Shown here: piece by piece, positions 26,780 through 36,000 of the stretch
Layout of the letters: each line of letters starts with the position of its first letter
How positions within the stretch are numbered: the first letter of the stretch is position 1
From: Bacillus paramycoides
GTDB lineage: Bacteria; Bacillota; Bacilli; Bacillales; Bacillaceae_G
DNA: 61,261 bases
Reading direction: 5' to 3'
Assembly: GCF_001884235.1 (NCBI RefSeq)
Contig: NZ_MAOI01000102.1
Location: forward strand, 1-61,261
Program-made: the position numbers and the translations under genes
The notes under the pieces: generated by a model
Databases searched by the model: none
Seen by the model: the letters and a program-made list of their open reading frames with translations, nothing else
What the model was told of the DNA's origin: nothing

Positions 26780-27540
26780 TTATTTTTCTTGATACCACGG
26801 ATTTAAGTGAATGAGCACTTCATCTACATCTGGATCATGCTCCATAATCGTCGTTTTTATCTCTCTACAAATATCATGTCCTTGTTGGATACTTCAATAA
26901 GCTAGGACACTAACCCTAACATCAATCAAAATATAGCGGCTATGTTCACGAGCACACATTATATCAATCCTTTTCACCAATGGATGTGCCTGAATTATCT
27001 TCTTATATTCACTACATTTTTCAGTAGGTAGACCACCTTCCATTAATATATATACAGCTTCTTTCCCCATACTAATTGCAAGTTTTAAAACAAAGAAGGA
27101 AACAAAGATTCCGGCTAATGGATCTTCATAAGCTGCATATGGAAATGGATATCTATCGTTTAGCAAAGCAATTCCAATTCCAGCGGCAATAGAAGCATAA
27201 ACGTCAGCAAGATGGTCATAAGCAGTTGCGATAAGACCTTTTACTATTTGCTTTTCGGCCAATCCGTATTGTATATACATATAAGATTTGTTTCCAAACT
27301 AAAGAAACAACAGCCGCTATAAAAGCAATCATATGAGGCTCAGTCACTGGGGGAAATAATGCTTTTATTGATTCATAAGCAATAAATAAAGATGCTAGAA
27401 TTAAAATAATAGCTACAATTCCTGAAGAAATGACTTCGGCCTTTTCGTGACCATACGGATGGTCCTCATCATACCCAAATAAAAAATCTTTCCTTTTCCT
27501 CTTTTTTATTTGGATTGACACATAAAAAGAGGTCCAAACA
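26780..27540 (-). pseudogene. Cation diffusion facilitator (CDF) remnant
   Basis: Two minus-strand frames plus a tail form most of a CDF metal exporter. The first has DEDHPYGHEKAEVISSGIVA and the loop to GRKANSK (ends about 27229). The second resumes GLIATAYDHLADVYASIAAG (metal site HxxxD) and runs to SVLAY, TGA, then GHDICREIKTTIMEHDPDVD and NPWYQEK to the stop at 26780. The N-terminal helices are missing. At least one frameshift and one nonsense codon make it non-functional. Confidence 0.8.
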
Positions 27541-27548
27541 CAAAAATA

Positions 27549-27612
27549 GGCTGCGGAGAAGACTTTCTCCACAGCCTGAGAAAACACTTCTCTTAAGATA
27601 GAGAAGTGTTTT
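27549..27612 (-). terminator. Double terminator behind sspE
   Basis: Stem aaaacacttctc / gagaagtgtttt (27581-27612) sits 8 bp past the sspE stop; a second stem ggctgcggagaa / ttctccacagcc (27549-27576) follows. Confidence 0.85.
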
Positions 27613-27619
27613 TCCTTCA

Positions 27620-27901
27620 TTATTGATTAGAGCTAGAAGATTGTGATTTTTTTGCAGCTGATTGTGCATTCGCTTGTTTTACTGCTTGTACATTTGTTTC
27701 AGTTGCAAATTCTGTACCATAACTAGCATTTGCACTTTGTGCACTTGAAGCTTGTGCTTTCTTTGCCTCTGCTTGTGCATTTGCTTGTTTTACTGCTTGT
27801 ACATTTGTTTCAGTTGCGAATTCTGTACCATAGCTAGCATTTGTACTTTGGATGTTAGCGCCAGAAGTGGCCTTATTGTAACCTTGTTGTTTTTTGTTCA
27901 T
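27620..27901 (-). CDS. sspE: Gamma-type small acid-soluble spore protein
   Basis: 93 residues from ATG 27899-27901 with site ggaggtgagaaag. The start [20 protein letters not shown] and two long repeats (each [19 protein letters not shown]) identify gamma-SASP, an abundant spore-core protein degraded by the Gpr protease during germination to supply amino acids. The repeats each contain the TEFATET protease site. Expected under sigma-G. Confidence 0.95.
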   Translation of the reverse strand: MNKKQQGYNKATSGANIQSTNASYGTEFATETNVQAVKQANAQAEAKKAQASSAQSANASYGTEFATETNVQAVKQANAQSAAKKSQSSSSNQ

Positions 27902-28022
27902 CTTTCTCACCTCCACAATCAATAATGTAACCAATCCATTTAAAAGCTATCCTTAATTTTATTTTTAAACTTCCGCATATTATTTCAACATTCATTCAAA
28001 CTACATATTATGGAGATGAAAG

Positions 28023-28115
28023 TATGTACATAGGACGAGATATGACTGAACTAACCATGCTTTTAAGAAGTGAATGGAAAGAGAACTCTCTGAATCATCT
28101 TTTTCACTTAACTTA
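28023..28115 (+). pseudogene. Short N-terminal fragment of a small cytosolic protein
   Basis: ATG with site tatggagatgaaagt, frame MYIGRDMTELTMLLRSEWK then 11 residues and a stop. The opening resembles a small conserved Bacillus cytosolic protein that is normally about 60-75 residues, so this looks like a truncated copy. Confidence 0.4.
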
Positions 28116-28176
28116 GTGCCCAGTTTAGCGTACCATCTCCAATTGCTGCGTAATTTTTCTGTCTAACTTTTCGGGT

Positions 28177-29577
28177 TCAGTTCATTATATTTTCTACTTT
28201 GTCTTTATATACAACATATTCTTTCCCATCCACTACTGCTACCACCGCAAATTCATCTTTTGGATTGAATGAAAGCCAGTCAGCCCACATGTTTGTATTT
28301 GGTCCTCCGCCCCACATATTATGAACAGTGTTTTTAGTTAAATTCATAACTTTATAAGACGCATTTGGTGCATTTGATCCAGTCTTTATTTCAAATGTAT
28401 ATGCGTTATGAATTTTTTTATAAAAGTAGAAAACGCTTGATGGACGAAGCTGATTCATAAAATCCTGTTCTTTTTTCTCTGCAATTTTTATCCCTTCTTG
28501 TAATGTGACAACATCTGTTCGTAATGTTTTCCAACTGTCTTTCGCTGCATTCAAGTTAGGGATTAAGAATTTATATCTATTTTGATCAACTTTTTGATCC
28601 GCTTTATCAACATGTCCCAGTACGCCCGCATATCGAGAGTCTAAATCATCCCATTGCGTGGACATATAAGTAAGAGCAGTAATAGCATTATCAATCGCAC
28701 TATGCATATCACTAATATTATGAAACGCAACTCCTACTACACGATTTAATGTTATTTTATAATCTACATTCTGACGTAATTTTGCTAATTCCGGCTCTAA
28801 CCAGCCTAACTTACCTCTTGCATCACCTATCATTATCCCACCAGCAATCAATGTGGGAATAAAGGGGATTTTCACCATGTCCAATCCCTTAGATTCTATA
28901 TCTTTCTGATAGTTTACTTGCCCTAAAAGGTCCTCTAGACGCTTTTGATCATCCTCAACCGCAGCCCCTTGGCTTTTTAAAATAGACTGCAAGGTCTCTT
29001 TATGGCTTCCAAATACTCTAACATCTTCTCCAATATCATTTTTAAATTTAGTTAATTCTTCTATTAATACTTTTGCAGAATTTTGATTTTGTTGAATTTC
29101 CCCCCGTAAATCTGTAATCCCTTTTTTTAAAGTATCTCCATTCCCAGTATTGATTGCCTCTACTAATGTTTCATAATGATTTTCAAATTTTGTATCGTAT
29201 TCAATAATACCTGTCAATGTATCTAAAAGCTGTTTTTTTACTTTCGTATTCCATGAAACTGCATGTTCTCTTGCATTCTTTTGATCTTGTACAATTTTAC
29301 TAGGTAAATCTGCATACCCATTAATAGTAATTCCTTCAAAACTCACATCTGGATTATTAATTAGCAAATAAGAATATTCATTCATAGATTTTACAAATAA
29401 TCCAGCATCTTGCACAGTTTTTTTCATCTGTTCTTCATTTGCTGAAAGAGACATATCTCCATTGTTAGTTTGTTCAATTTCACTTGCAAAGGCTGCTACT
29501 GGTGTGACTGCATAAGTAGTTGTCATAGTTAAAAACGCTGATACAGCGAGTATTTTATACGGAATTTTTTTCATCAT
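28177..29577 (-). CDS. hblB: Hemolysin BL component B' (HblB)
   Basis: 466 residues from ATG 29575-29577 (site ttggaggaatatga), the length reported for HblB. Signal peptide to about residue 31 (ends VAAFASE), then the helical Hbl/NHE fold closely related to HblA (NEYSYLLINNPDVSFEGITI; LEDDQKRL-type helix; NAITALTYMSTQWDDLDSRY). It has about 90 extra C-terminal residues compared with HblA (RPSSVFYFYKKIHNAYTFEI, NMWADWLSFNPKDEFAVVA). Distal gene of hblCDAB, separated from hblA by about 410 bp holding a stray hblD tail and a MITE-like insert. Confidence 0.93.
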   Translation of the reverse strand: MMKKIPYKILAVSAFLTMTTTYAVTPVAAFASEIEQTNNGDMSLSANEEQMKKTVQDAGLFVKSMNEYSYLLINNPDVSFEGITINGYADLPSKIVQDQKNAREHAVSWNTKVKKQLLDTLTGIIEYDTKFENHYETLVEAINTGNGDTLKKGITDLRGEIQQNQNSAKVLIEELTKFKNDIGEDVRVFGSHKETLQSILKSQGAAVEDDQKRLEDLLGQVNYQKDIESKGLDMVKIPFIPTLIAGGIMIGDARGKLGWLEPELAKLRQNVDYKITLNRVVGVAFHNISDMHSAIDNAITALTYMSTQWDDLDSRYAGVLGHVDKADQKVDQNRYKFLIPNLNAAKDSWKTLRTDVVTLQEGIKIAEKKEQDFMNQLRPSSVFYFYKKIHNAYTFEIKTGSNAPNASYKVMNLTKNTVHNMWGGGPNTNMWADWLSFNPKDEFAVVAVVDGKEYVVYKDKVENIMN

Positions 29578-29619
29578 TTCATATTCCTCCAATATAGAAT
29601 TTGATTTCAAGTTCTATTC

Positions 29620-29776
29620 TTCTTTAAAAACGATGTCTTTCTAAATGGGTTATACATCTTTTATAAGTATCATCCTTACTTTCTTTAGCAGCCTTTAAAT
29701 CATCAAGTATTAAAGGGAAGCTATGTTGTTGCATAGATTCGATATTATCAAGCAACTCTTTATAATCTGTCCCATA
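29620..29776 (-). pseudogene. Stray C-terminal fragment of an hblD-like gene
   Basis: Minus-strand frame YGTDYKELLDNIESMQQHSF, then PLILDDLKAAKESKDDTYK and a stop, aligns with the HblD C-terminus (YTDLYDNIDQMQEHKLSLIP, DDLKAAKQSW). It has no start. It lies between hblA and hblB and probably records a past duplication or recombination within the operon. Confidence 0.8.
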
Positions 29777-29782
29777 TTAATC

Positions 29783-29970
29783 GGTTCTGTTGCAAAGTTT
29801 TAAAAAACAATTAAAACTGCACGGTTATCTTTTTATTTGAATGAAAATTATATAAGTGAAAGGCGAAGTCTTTAATGAGACTCCGCCTTTCTGGTATATA
29901 AGGATTTATTAATTGTCGCCTTACTGTTTAATAGTGTAATCATAGACTCTCTATGTTTTGGGCCACTATG
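29783..29970. mobile_element. MITE-like insert with IS6-type ends
   Basis: About 185 bp with inverted ends ttctgttgcaaagtttt and (revcomp) ttctgttgcatagtgg. The left end equals the IS6-type terminal repeat at 38081 and 38735. Inside is a hairpin (gaaaggcggagtct / agacttcgcctttc on the minus strand) that can stop transcription between hblA and hblB. No coding capacity. Confidence 0.6.
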
Positions 29971-29989
29971 CAACAGAATTAATATTTCC

Positions 29990-31117
29990 CTATTTTTGTG
30001 GCGCAACAGGTTCCACTTTTAATTCTTTTATCCCTTCTTTTAATGTGACCGCATCTGTTCGTAATGTTTTCCAACTGTCTTTAGCTGCATTCAAGTTAGG
30101 TTTTAAGAATTTATATTTATTTTGATCTGCTTTTTGTGATGCAGTCTCAATATGTCCCAGTACTCCTGAATATTGAGAATCTAAATCATGCCATTGTGTG
30201 GACATATAAGTAAGGGCGTTAATAGCATTATCAATCGCCTTATGCATCTGATCGATATTATTATACGCAACTCTAACTACACGATTTAAAGTTGTTTTAG
30301 AATCTACAGTCTTACGTACTTCTGCTAAATAAGGCTCTATCTTTCCTAAATTATCTCTCGCTGTACCTACTATTATACCGCCAATCCACCATAGGCCAAA
30401 AATACCAACCTTCATTGTTGTAAATCCATCAGATTCTAATTTTTTATAATAGTTTACTTGCCCTAAAAGGTCATCTAGACGCTTTTGATCATCTTCCAGT
30501 CCAGCTGTTTGATTTTTTAAAATTGAATACAATTGATCTTTATTGCTTCCAAACGCTCTAACATCTTGTCCAATATTGTCTCTTAACTTAGTTAATTCTT
30601 GTATTAATTTTTGTGTATGCGCTTGGTTTTGTTGAATTTCAGCTCGGAAATCTGTAATCCCTTCTTTTAAAGTGTCTCCATCCCCATCATTCATAGCCTG
30701 TACTAATGTGTCATAATAATTGTCAAATGTTGTATCGTATTCAATAATACCCGTCAATGTATCTAAAAGTTGTCTTTTTACTTGCGTATCCCATGTAACT
30801 GCATGTGCTCTTGCATTTCTTTGATCTTGTACAATTTTACCAGGTAAATCTTCGTACCCATTAATAGTAATTCCTTCAAAATTCACATCCGGATTATTAA
30901 TTAGTAAATAAGAATATTCATTCATAGATTTTGCAAATAATCCAGCCTTTTGCAAGGCTTCTTTCATCTTCGCTTCATTTGCTGAAAAAGACATATCTTC
31001 ATTGTTAGTTTGTTCCATTTCACTTGCAAAAACTGCTACTGGTGAGACTACAGAAGTTGTTGTCATAGTTAAAAGAGCCGATGCAACGATTAGTTTGTAC
31101 GGGATTGTTTTTATCAT
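29990..31117 (-). CDS. hblA: Hemolysin BL binding component B (HblA)
   Basis: 375 residues from ATG 31115-31117 (site ttggaggaatataaa), exactly the known HblA length. Signal peptide ends near VAVFASE; mature protein is the helical-bundle fold with a short hydrophobic hairpin (TTMKVGIFGLWWIGGIIVG). HblA is the subunit of the three-part hemolysin BL enterotoxin that binds target membranes. It lies 37 bp behind hblD. Confidence 0.95.
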   Translation of the reverse strand: MIKTIPYKLIVASALLTMTTTSVVSPVAVFASEMEQTNNEDMSFSANEAKMKEALQKAGLFAKSMNEYSYLLINNPDVNFEGITINGYEDLPGKIVQDQRNARAHAVTWDTQVKRQLLDTLTGIIEYDTTFDNYYDTLVQAMNDGDGDTLKEGITDFRAEIQQNQAHTQKLIQELTKLRDNIGQDVRAFGSNKDQLYSILKNQTAGLEDDQKRLDDLLGQVNYYKKLESDGFTTMKVGIFGLWWIGGIIVGTARDNLGKIEPYLAEVRKTVDSKTTLNRVVRVAYNNIDQMHKAIDNAINALTYMSTQWHDLDSQYSGVLGHIETASQKADQNKYKFLKPNLNAAKDSWKTLRTDAVTLKEGIKELKVEPVAPQK

Positions 31118-31154
31118 TTTATATTCCTCCAATATAGGTTATGATTTTTAATTT

Positions 31155-32375
31155 CTATTCTTGTTTAAAAGCAATATCTTTCGAAATGAATTCTGCATCT
31201 TTATGAATATCATTCCAACTTTGTTTAGCAGCCTTTAAATCATCAGGTATCAACGAGAGTTTATGCTCTTGCATTTGGTCGATATTATCATACAAATCTG
31301 TATAATTACCCCCCATTTTATTCCATTGTTGTTGAATATTCGTTAGAGATAGTATCGCTTGATCCACTGTCTGATACAGATATGCTAAAGTGTCTTTCGC
31401 GTTAGTAAGCGAAATAACAGCTTGGCTAGCAAGATCAGCTTTTGTACTTAATTGTCCAATTTTGTTAGAAATTTCGTTATAGGAGTCCATATGCTTAGAT
31501 GCCGTGACACCAGCTGCTGTTCCTAAACCAATTCCAGCTGCACCAAGAGCTGTAAGGCCACCAACAACAGCAGGTGTTGCTGTACCGCCAGTCACAACAA
31601 TTACTACAGCTCCTGCAATAGCTCCAATAACTAAAATGGCTGCTCCTAATCCACCGCCAATTGACCATGCTAATACATTGTCAAAATGTTCTTTCTGAGT
31701 AGAATGCAGCTTCTCAATTTCAGCTTGAAGTTGCGGAATTAGCGCTTGTTGCCCCGCTAATAGTGCCGTTAATCCACCTTTTCCATCTGGGCCGCCTACA
31801 TTATTTTTAAAATCTGTAGAATTTGTATATAGTTTTGTTTTGAAGTCCTGTAACATCTTAATTACTTCTGTAACCTCTTTTGAATTTGTATTAATTGTAG
31901 TGATTAAATCATTTATACCCTCTTTTAAGCCTGCCTTATCTTTCTTTTGTGCAGTATCTACTAATGTGTCGTAATAATTTTGAAATTGTTCATCGTAATT
32001 TACAATATTACGTGCTGTTTTTTGAATCTTTGGTTTCGCTGTATCTAGCCAATAATTCGCATTGATTCGCGACAGTTCCTGATTAAGGTGAATGTTTTTG
32101 ATTAATTCTCCTCCTTCTGAACCTAAATCAATATTGGACAGATTTACATTTGGTTGTTTAATCATTGTTTTTGCGTATAAATCCATTACAAGAATATGAG
32201 ACCCTGTTTCAGCCAATGCTTTCTTCAGTCCTTCAGGCCCTAATGCATAATTCCCTACTTTTTGTTCTTGACCAGTCGTTTCTTGTGCAAATGCATGAAT
32301 AGTGTTACCGGTAGTAGCAGTTATAACCGTTGCCAGAGTAGCTAAAGTCAACACTTTAAATGGAAATTTTTTCAT
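31155..32375 (-). CDS. hblD: Hemolysin BL lytic component L1 (HblD)
   Basis: 406 residues from ATG 32373-32375 (site gagaaggagaatagtt). Signal peptide to about residue 30 (ends IHAFAQE), helical fold with a long hydrophobic hairpin in the middle (GGGLGAAILVIGAIAGAVVI and more), the likely membrane-inserting part. L1 acts with L2 and B in pore formation. It is the second gene of the operon, 66 bp after hblC. Confidence 0.95.
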   Translation of the reverse strand: MKKFPFKVLTLATLATVITATTGNTIHAFAQETTGQEQKVGNYALGPEGLKKALAETGSHILVMDLYAKTMIKQPNVNLSNIDLGSEGGELIKNIHLNQELSRINANYWLDTAKPKIQKTARNIVNYDEQFQNYYDTLVDTAQKKDKAGLKEGINDLITTINTNSKEVTEVIKMLQDFKTKLYTNSTDFKNNVGGPDGKGGLTALLAGQQALIPQLQAEIEKLHSTQKEHFDNVLAWSIGGGLGAAILVIGAIAGAVVIVVTGGTATPAVVGGLTALGAAGIGLGTAAGVTASKHMDSYNEISNKIGQLSTKADLASQAVISLTNAKDTLAYLYQTVDQAILSLTNIQQQWNKMGGNYTDLYDNIDQMQEHKLSLIPDDLKAAKQSWNDIHKDAEFISKDIAFKQE

Positions 32376-32441
32376 AACTATTCTCCTTCTCATTCTTTCG
32401 CTAGATTCTTATAATCTTTTTAGATTTTCAAAAACATAATA

Positions 32442-33761
32442 TTAAAATTTATAGACCTGTTCTTCAAGGTAACTTATTACATTTTTTAATTGTCTTAATG
32501 TATCTTTTTGAGACTGTTGGTTAGTTGTATCAACATTAGTAGATAATTTTGTAAGGCTATTTTTTATTACACCCAAATCTTCCTTATAGTGCTTTAGTAG
32601 GTCAAGTTCTACATCTACTTGATTTGCAAATGTATGTAAATCATTTTGCATAATAAGAAGCATTGATTTTTGTAAATCTGCTATTTTTAGGTTCTTAGTT
32701 AAATCATAAAATTTTTGGTTTTGTGTCTCTAAATCTGCTAAATGTGTTCGCTGTTCTGCTGTTAGTTTATTTACTTCAGCGAAAGCACTATATGTTTTTT
32801 TAATTTTTTCAGGATCAATTACTTTCGTAAGGTCATACTCTTTTGTTTTTGCAACTGCAGCTGCAGCTATTTCAGCTTGTTTGCTTTTCTCAATTGCTTC
32901 ACGGGCTTCTTTTTTGGCCGCTTCAATCTCTAGAGCAGATTTACCCTTTTCTTTCGCTTCTTGCTCTGCTTTTTTCTCTGCTTCTAAAATAGAGTTGTTA
33001 ATTTCTTTTCCTTTGTTATACGCTGCTACCGCTGTTTGAGCAGCAGGTTCAATGATATCTTTTGAAAGGTTATAGACTTCTTTGAAAATAACAAACCCTT
33101 GTTCATTTAAAGCTCCTGGTAATAATGCTATTTGTTGTAAATCATTTTGAATTGATTTTTGGGTATTTTGTAATTCATTTTTTAGCTGATCTATTTTCCC
33201 TGTTCCATCTGAACTTAGTACACCCTGTGCTTTTGTTACATCCATATCGAGATCTTGAAGTTTTTTATCCAGCTGTAATTTAAGATCTGTTAATTCATTA
33301 ATCTGTCTTTGTACGTTTTCTTGGTTCGTCATAGTCATATCTTGAAGAACTTCAAGTCTATCCACAAAGCCTTCTTTATCTTCTTTATTGTCTACAAACG
33401 CTTTTAATGTTGGATAATAGCTATTAAATTTAGTTACAAACCCTTTACTTTTTGAATTTACTAGAATTAAATTTGGATAAAGTTCTGATGACCATTCCTT
33501 CATATCTTGCTTGATTAGGGATTGATTTGTATTTAAAGCTGGGACTTCTGCTAGCTGTACATTAGGGCTCATTAAACCTTGATCAATATATGTTTGGATT
33601 AATTTAGATTGTGCACCTAATTTTCGTAATGATGAGGATATATCCATGCTTTCCTGTTGAGTTTCTGCATGAACGATTGGTGTTGCAAGAGTATTGATAG
33701 GAATAGTCGCCCCAGTTACAATTGATGTTATAAAAAGTCCTGTTATTATTTTATTTTTCAT
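32442..33761 (-). CDS. hblC: Hemolysin BL lytic component L2 (HblC)
   Basis: 439 residues from ATG 33759-33761 (site taaaggggtgtacgga). Signal peptide ends near PIVHAETQ; long helices with a hydrophobic patch, and an Ala/Lys/Glu-rich coiled region (EAEKKAEQEAKEKGKSALEI) in the middle. L2 is the second lytic subunit of hemolysin BL. First gene of hblCDAB; transcription is expected from a PlcR-dependent promoter about 900 bp upstream. Confidence 0.95.
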   Translation of the reverse strand: MKNKIITGLFITSIVTGATIPINTLATPIVHAETQQESMDISSSLRKLGAQSKLIQTYIDQGLMSPNVQLAEVPALNTNQSLIKQDMKEWSSELYPNLILVNSKSKGFVTKFNSYYPTLKAFVDNKEDKEGFVDRLEVLQDMTMTNQENVQRQINELTDLKLQLDKKLQDLDMDVTKAQGVLSSDGTGKIDQLKNELQNTQKSIQNDLQQIALLPGALNEQGFVIFKEVYNLSKDIIEPAAQTAVAAYNKGKEINNSILEAEKKAEQEAKEKGKSALEIEAAKKEAREAIEKSKQAEIAAAAVAKTKEYDLTKVIDPEKIKKTYSAFAEVNKLTAEQRTHLADLETQNQKFYDLTKNLKIADLQKSMLLIMQNDLHTFANQVDVELDLLKHYKEDLGVIKNSLTKLSTNVDTTNQQSQKDTLRQLKNVISYLEEQVYKF

Positions 33762-33900
33762 TCCGTACACCCCTTTACTATTGTCTATTTACAATCTTAT
33801 ACATACATCTTGAACGACCTAACGCTAGGCTCTTTTTTCACATGCTCGAGGAAGGAGAAATCTTTCAGATAGAGTGTTAAACCTCGTTATTATTTACTTC

Positions 33901-34095
33901 TCATAGAATGTAAGGATATTGTTTACTATTAATTTGAATATCAGGTTTTATAAAAGTAAACAATAGAATTTCATCACCTATATTTGAATTAACTGCCCAA
34001 TGAATAGTATAATATTTATTTTTCTCTTGAGTTGCTGTTTGACTTACAAGAGCCCAGATAGATAAACCCATTGCTCCTACAGCTATCCCTGTCAT
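33901..34095 (-). CDS. Possible small exported protein in the hbl leader
   Basis: 64 codons. The first 20 residues are signal-like (MTGIAVGAMGLSIWALVSQT) and the rest has beta-strand character (YYTIHWAVNSNIGDEILLF). No clear ribosome site precedes the ATG. It lies inside the stretch between the PlcR box and hblC and would be carried on the hbl mRNA. It may be a real small protein or a decayed fragment. Confidence 0.35.
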   Translation of the reverse strand: MTGIAVGAMGLSIWALVSQTATQEKNKYYTIHWAVNSNIGDEILLFTFIKPDIQINSKQYPYIL

Positions 34096-34663
34096 GAGTT
34101 TTTTAATAATATAATAATTTCATAATATCTCGCCTAGTTTTGTCGACAAGGTCCTACAAGATTACAAAAGATGAAATTATACTGTACATTGCTTATACTT
34201 TTATTGCGGAATAAAATCACTTTTGCTATGTAGTAACTTAAAACACTTTTTTTACAAATGTGATACTTTTGAGATTTTAGACCCATTTAAAAATAACTGA
34301 ATATTAAGATAAATAACTCCGACATAATGTTACTTGCAACTTTGCACATTTATTAGTGCAATCTTCTCCCCCCTTGAGTGGTCATACCAATTGCACCTTT
34401 ATTAAAACATTAAATTTTTAATACGTAAATAGTAGAATTTTGTCGATTATATTCAATAATTTAACTATTAAGTATTAATACGACCGATAATGTTATATTT
34501 GTAAAATGATTTTTTAATATAATTCAAGTAATTATAGCAGTTACAACTTGATATACTTAGTTAAAAAGCGGTTATTTTAAATATATATAAAATAGCTAAT
34601 ATAATTTGAGTTTTGTTTAATATAATTTAATCACACTCTGCATATCGATCTCCTTTATTTAGA
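34096..34663. other. AT-rich hbl leader/promoter region
   Basis: No gene seen. It should hold the hbl transcription start and a long 5' untranslated region, known to be several hundred bases in B. cereus. No confident -10/-35 pair is proposed. Confidence 0.5.
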
Positions 34664-34679
34664 TATGCATAATTACATA
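34664..34679. promoter_or_regulatory. PlcR box of the hbl operon
   Basis: tatgcataattacata matches TATGNANNNNTNCATA at every fixed position. It is about 900 bp upstream of the hblC start, farther than the leader of about 600 bases usually given, so an insertion in the leader is possible. Confidence 0.9.
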
Positions 34680-34690
34680 CTTCTCCATAA

Positions 34691-34780
34691 CAAAAAACAA
34701 CAAATAAACAACAAATAAACAACAAACTAAAGATAAATAAACAACAAATAAAAGACAAATAAGCAATAAATAACAATATT
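34691..34780. repeat. A-rich short tandem repeat
   Basis: Several copies of acaacaaataa with variants, side by side, directly upstream of the hbl PlcR box. Purine-rich and pyrimidine-poor on one strand. Confidence 0.7.
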
Positions 34781-34941
34781 CCTAAAAAACATGTCGTTAT
34801 TTGTTATTTTTCGTTATAAGATGTATAACGTAATATGGAGAAATGAATTATCCGAAAGAATTCTCCTTCCTCTTACCCCTAGCTTCGCTTCACCCCAGCC
34901 ACTACGCTCACATCCAAAAACAAACATATCTGCCTTATAAA

Positions 34942-34987
34942 AATATTGCCTATACAAAGCGGATAAGCTTCATGTATAGGCAATATT
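34942..34987 (+). promoter_or_regulatory. Long inverted repeat before the 35035 gene
   Basis: 15-bp perfect arms aatattgcctataca / tgtataggcaatatt with a 16-base loop that itself can pair (aagc/gctt). Overlaps a PlcR-like sequence with one mismatch (taggcaatattacata, 34977-34992). Confidence 0.55.
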
Positions 34988-35034
34988 ACATATTAATACT
35001 TTAGGAAATTATAAAATAAAGAGGTGACTTTTAA

Positions 35035-35409
35035 ATGTATCATGAGTCAATATATTATCCTTATATAAATTATGATCAATACTTCGATCGTCAATTCCCT
35101 GGTCTTCAAATTCCTGGTTTACCAGGAACATCAGGGTTTCCAGGAGAACAAAGTTCACAAGCCCCAACATCTCCTCCCCCATCATTTATTCCTCAACAAT
35201 CAACAGCTTCACCATTTGCTGTTGATCCAGGAGCAATTTCATTCTGTTTATTTCGAAACACCTATATATGGCTTACAAATGGTGAACAGTTTTGGTATTA
35301 TCCGATTTTTGTAGGACCAAGATCTGTTACTGGTTTTAGATGGAACGGTAGGTTTTGGATGATTTTTGGAATTGATACAAGAAGGATTAGTTCATTTACA
35401 TGTTTTTAA
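35035..35409 (+). CDS. Conserved protein with Pro/Gly-rich head and aromatic C-terminus
   Basis: 124 residues, site aagaggtgactttta then ATG. Residues 1-60 are tyrosine- then Pro/Gly/Gln-rich (FPGLQIPGLPGTSGFPGEQS). Residues 66-124 form a compact Trp/Phe/Arg-rich domain (FCLFRNTYIWLTNGEQFWYY; VTGFRWNGRFWMIFGIDTRR). No signal peptide or membrane helix. The look is that of a spore-coat or exosporium-associated protein, but no family is recognised. It is 53 bp ahead of another unknown gene, probably one operon. Confidence 0.75.
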   Translation: MYHESIYYPYINYDQYFDRQFPGLQIPGLPGTSGFPGEQSSQAPTSPPPSFIPQQSTASPFAVDPGAISFCLFRNTYIWLTNGEQFWYYPIFVGPRSVTGFRWNGRFWMIFGIDTRRISSFTCF

Positions 35410-35462
35410 AAATTATAGAGTAGCCATAAAGGTTTAATTATATAAACAAAAGAGGTATTTGA

Positions 35463-35951
35463 ATGACAAACTTTCAATCATTTGAGGGTACAATAACTAT
35501 GATTAACGATTTTGTAACAGGATCAAATGAAGAAATAGGATGTAATAAGTTAATATCCGTAAATAATGGTTATGGAACTCTAATAAATTTTGTAGTGAAA
35601 CCAAATACTTATTTTATTGACTACGCAACAGTAGTAATAGGAGATAAAATAAGTGGATTTTACGATGCTAACGCTCCTGTTCCTCTCATTTTCCCACCAC
35701 AATTTCAAGCAATTGTTATGGCTAAGTATACACCGCATCAAAATGTAAAAGTAGACTATTTTAATGAACAGTTGGAGAGTGGTGATGGAAAATTAAAATT
35801 AAATATTTCTCCTTCTACTCAAATTTTATTAACAAACGGTCAATTTTTTACAGGGAATCTTGTGAATCGAAATTTAATAGCTATTTACGGTCTTACAACA
35901 ATGAGTATACCAGCTCAAACTACACCATATAAAATCATTGTTTTGTGTTAA
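35463..35951 (+). CDS. Conserved beta-rich protein, function unknown
   Basis: 162 residues, site aaagaggtatttga then ATG. Opens FQSFEGTITMINDFVTGSNE and contains GDKISGFYDANAPVPLIFPP, a pattern I associate with a conserved Bacillus protein of unknown role. All-beta in appearance, perhaps two OB-like domains (residues 8-90 and 95-160). No signal peptide. Likely cotranscribed with the gene before it. Confidence 0.75.
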   Translation: MTNFQSFEGTITMINDFVTGSNEEIGCNKLISVNNGYGTLINFVVKPNTYFIDYATVVIGDKISGFYDANAPVPLIFPPQFQAIVMAKYTPHQNVKVDYFNEQLESGDGKLKLNISPSTQILLTNGQFFTGNLVNRNLIAIYGLTTMSIPAQTTPYKIIVLC

Positions 35952-36000
35952 AAGGGATACAGACCGATGCACATCAAGCTAACCAAAAGAAACACCCCAG
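35950..36000. repeat. bcr-like repeat, half copy
   Basis: gggatacagaccgatgcaca and tcaagctaaccaaaagaa match the left arm of other copies. Confidence 0.55.

Noticed and set aside
31504-31698. Ala/Pro-rich plus-strand frame inside hblD
   Set aside because: Antisense shadow of the HblD hydrophobic hairpin.
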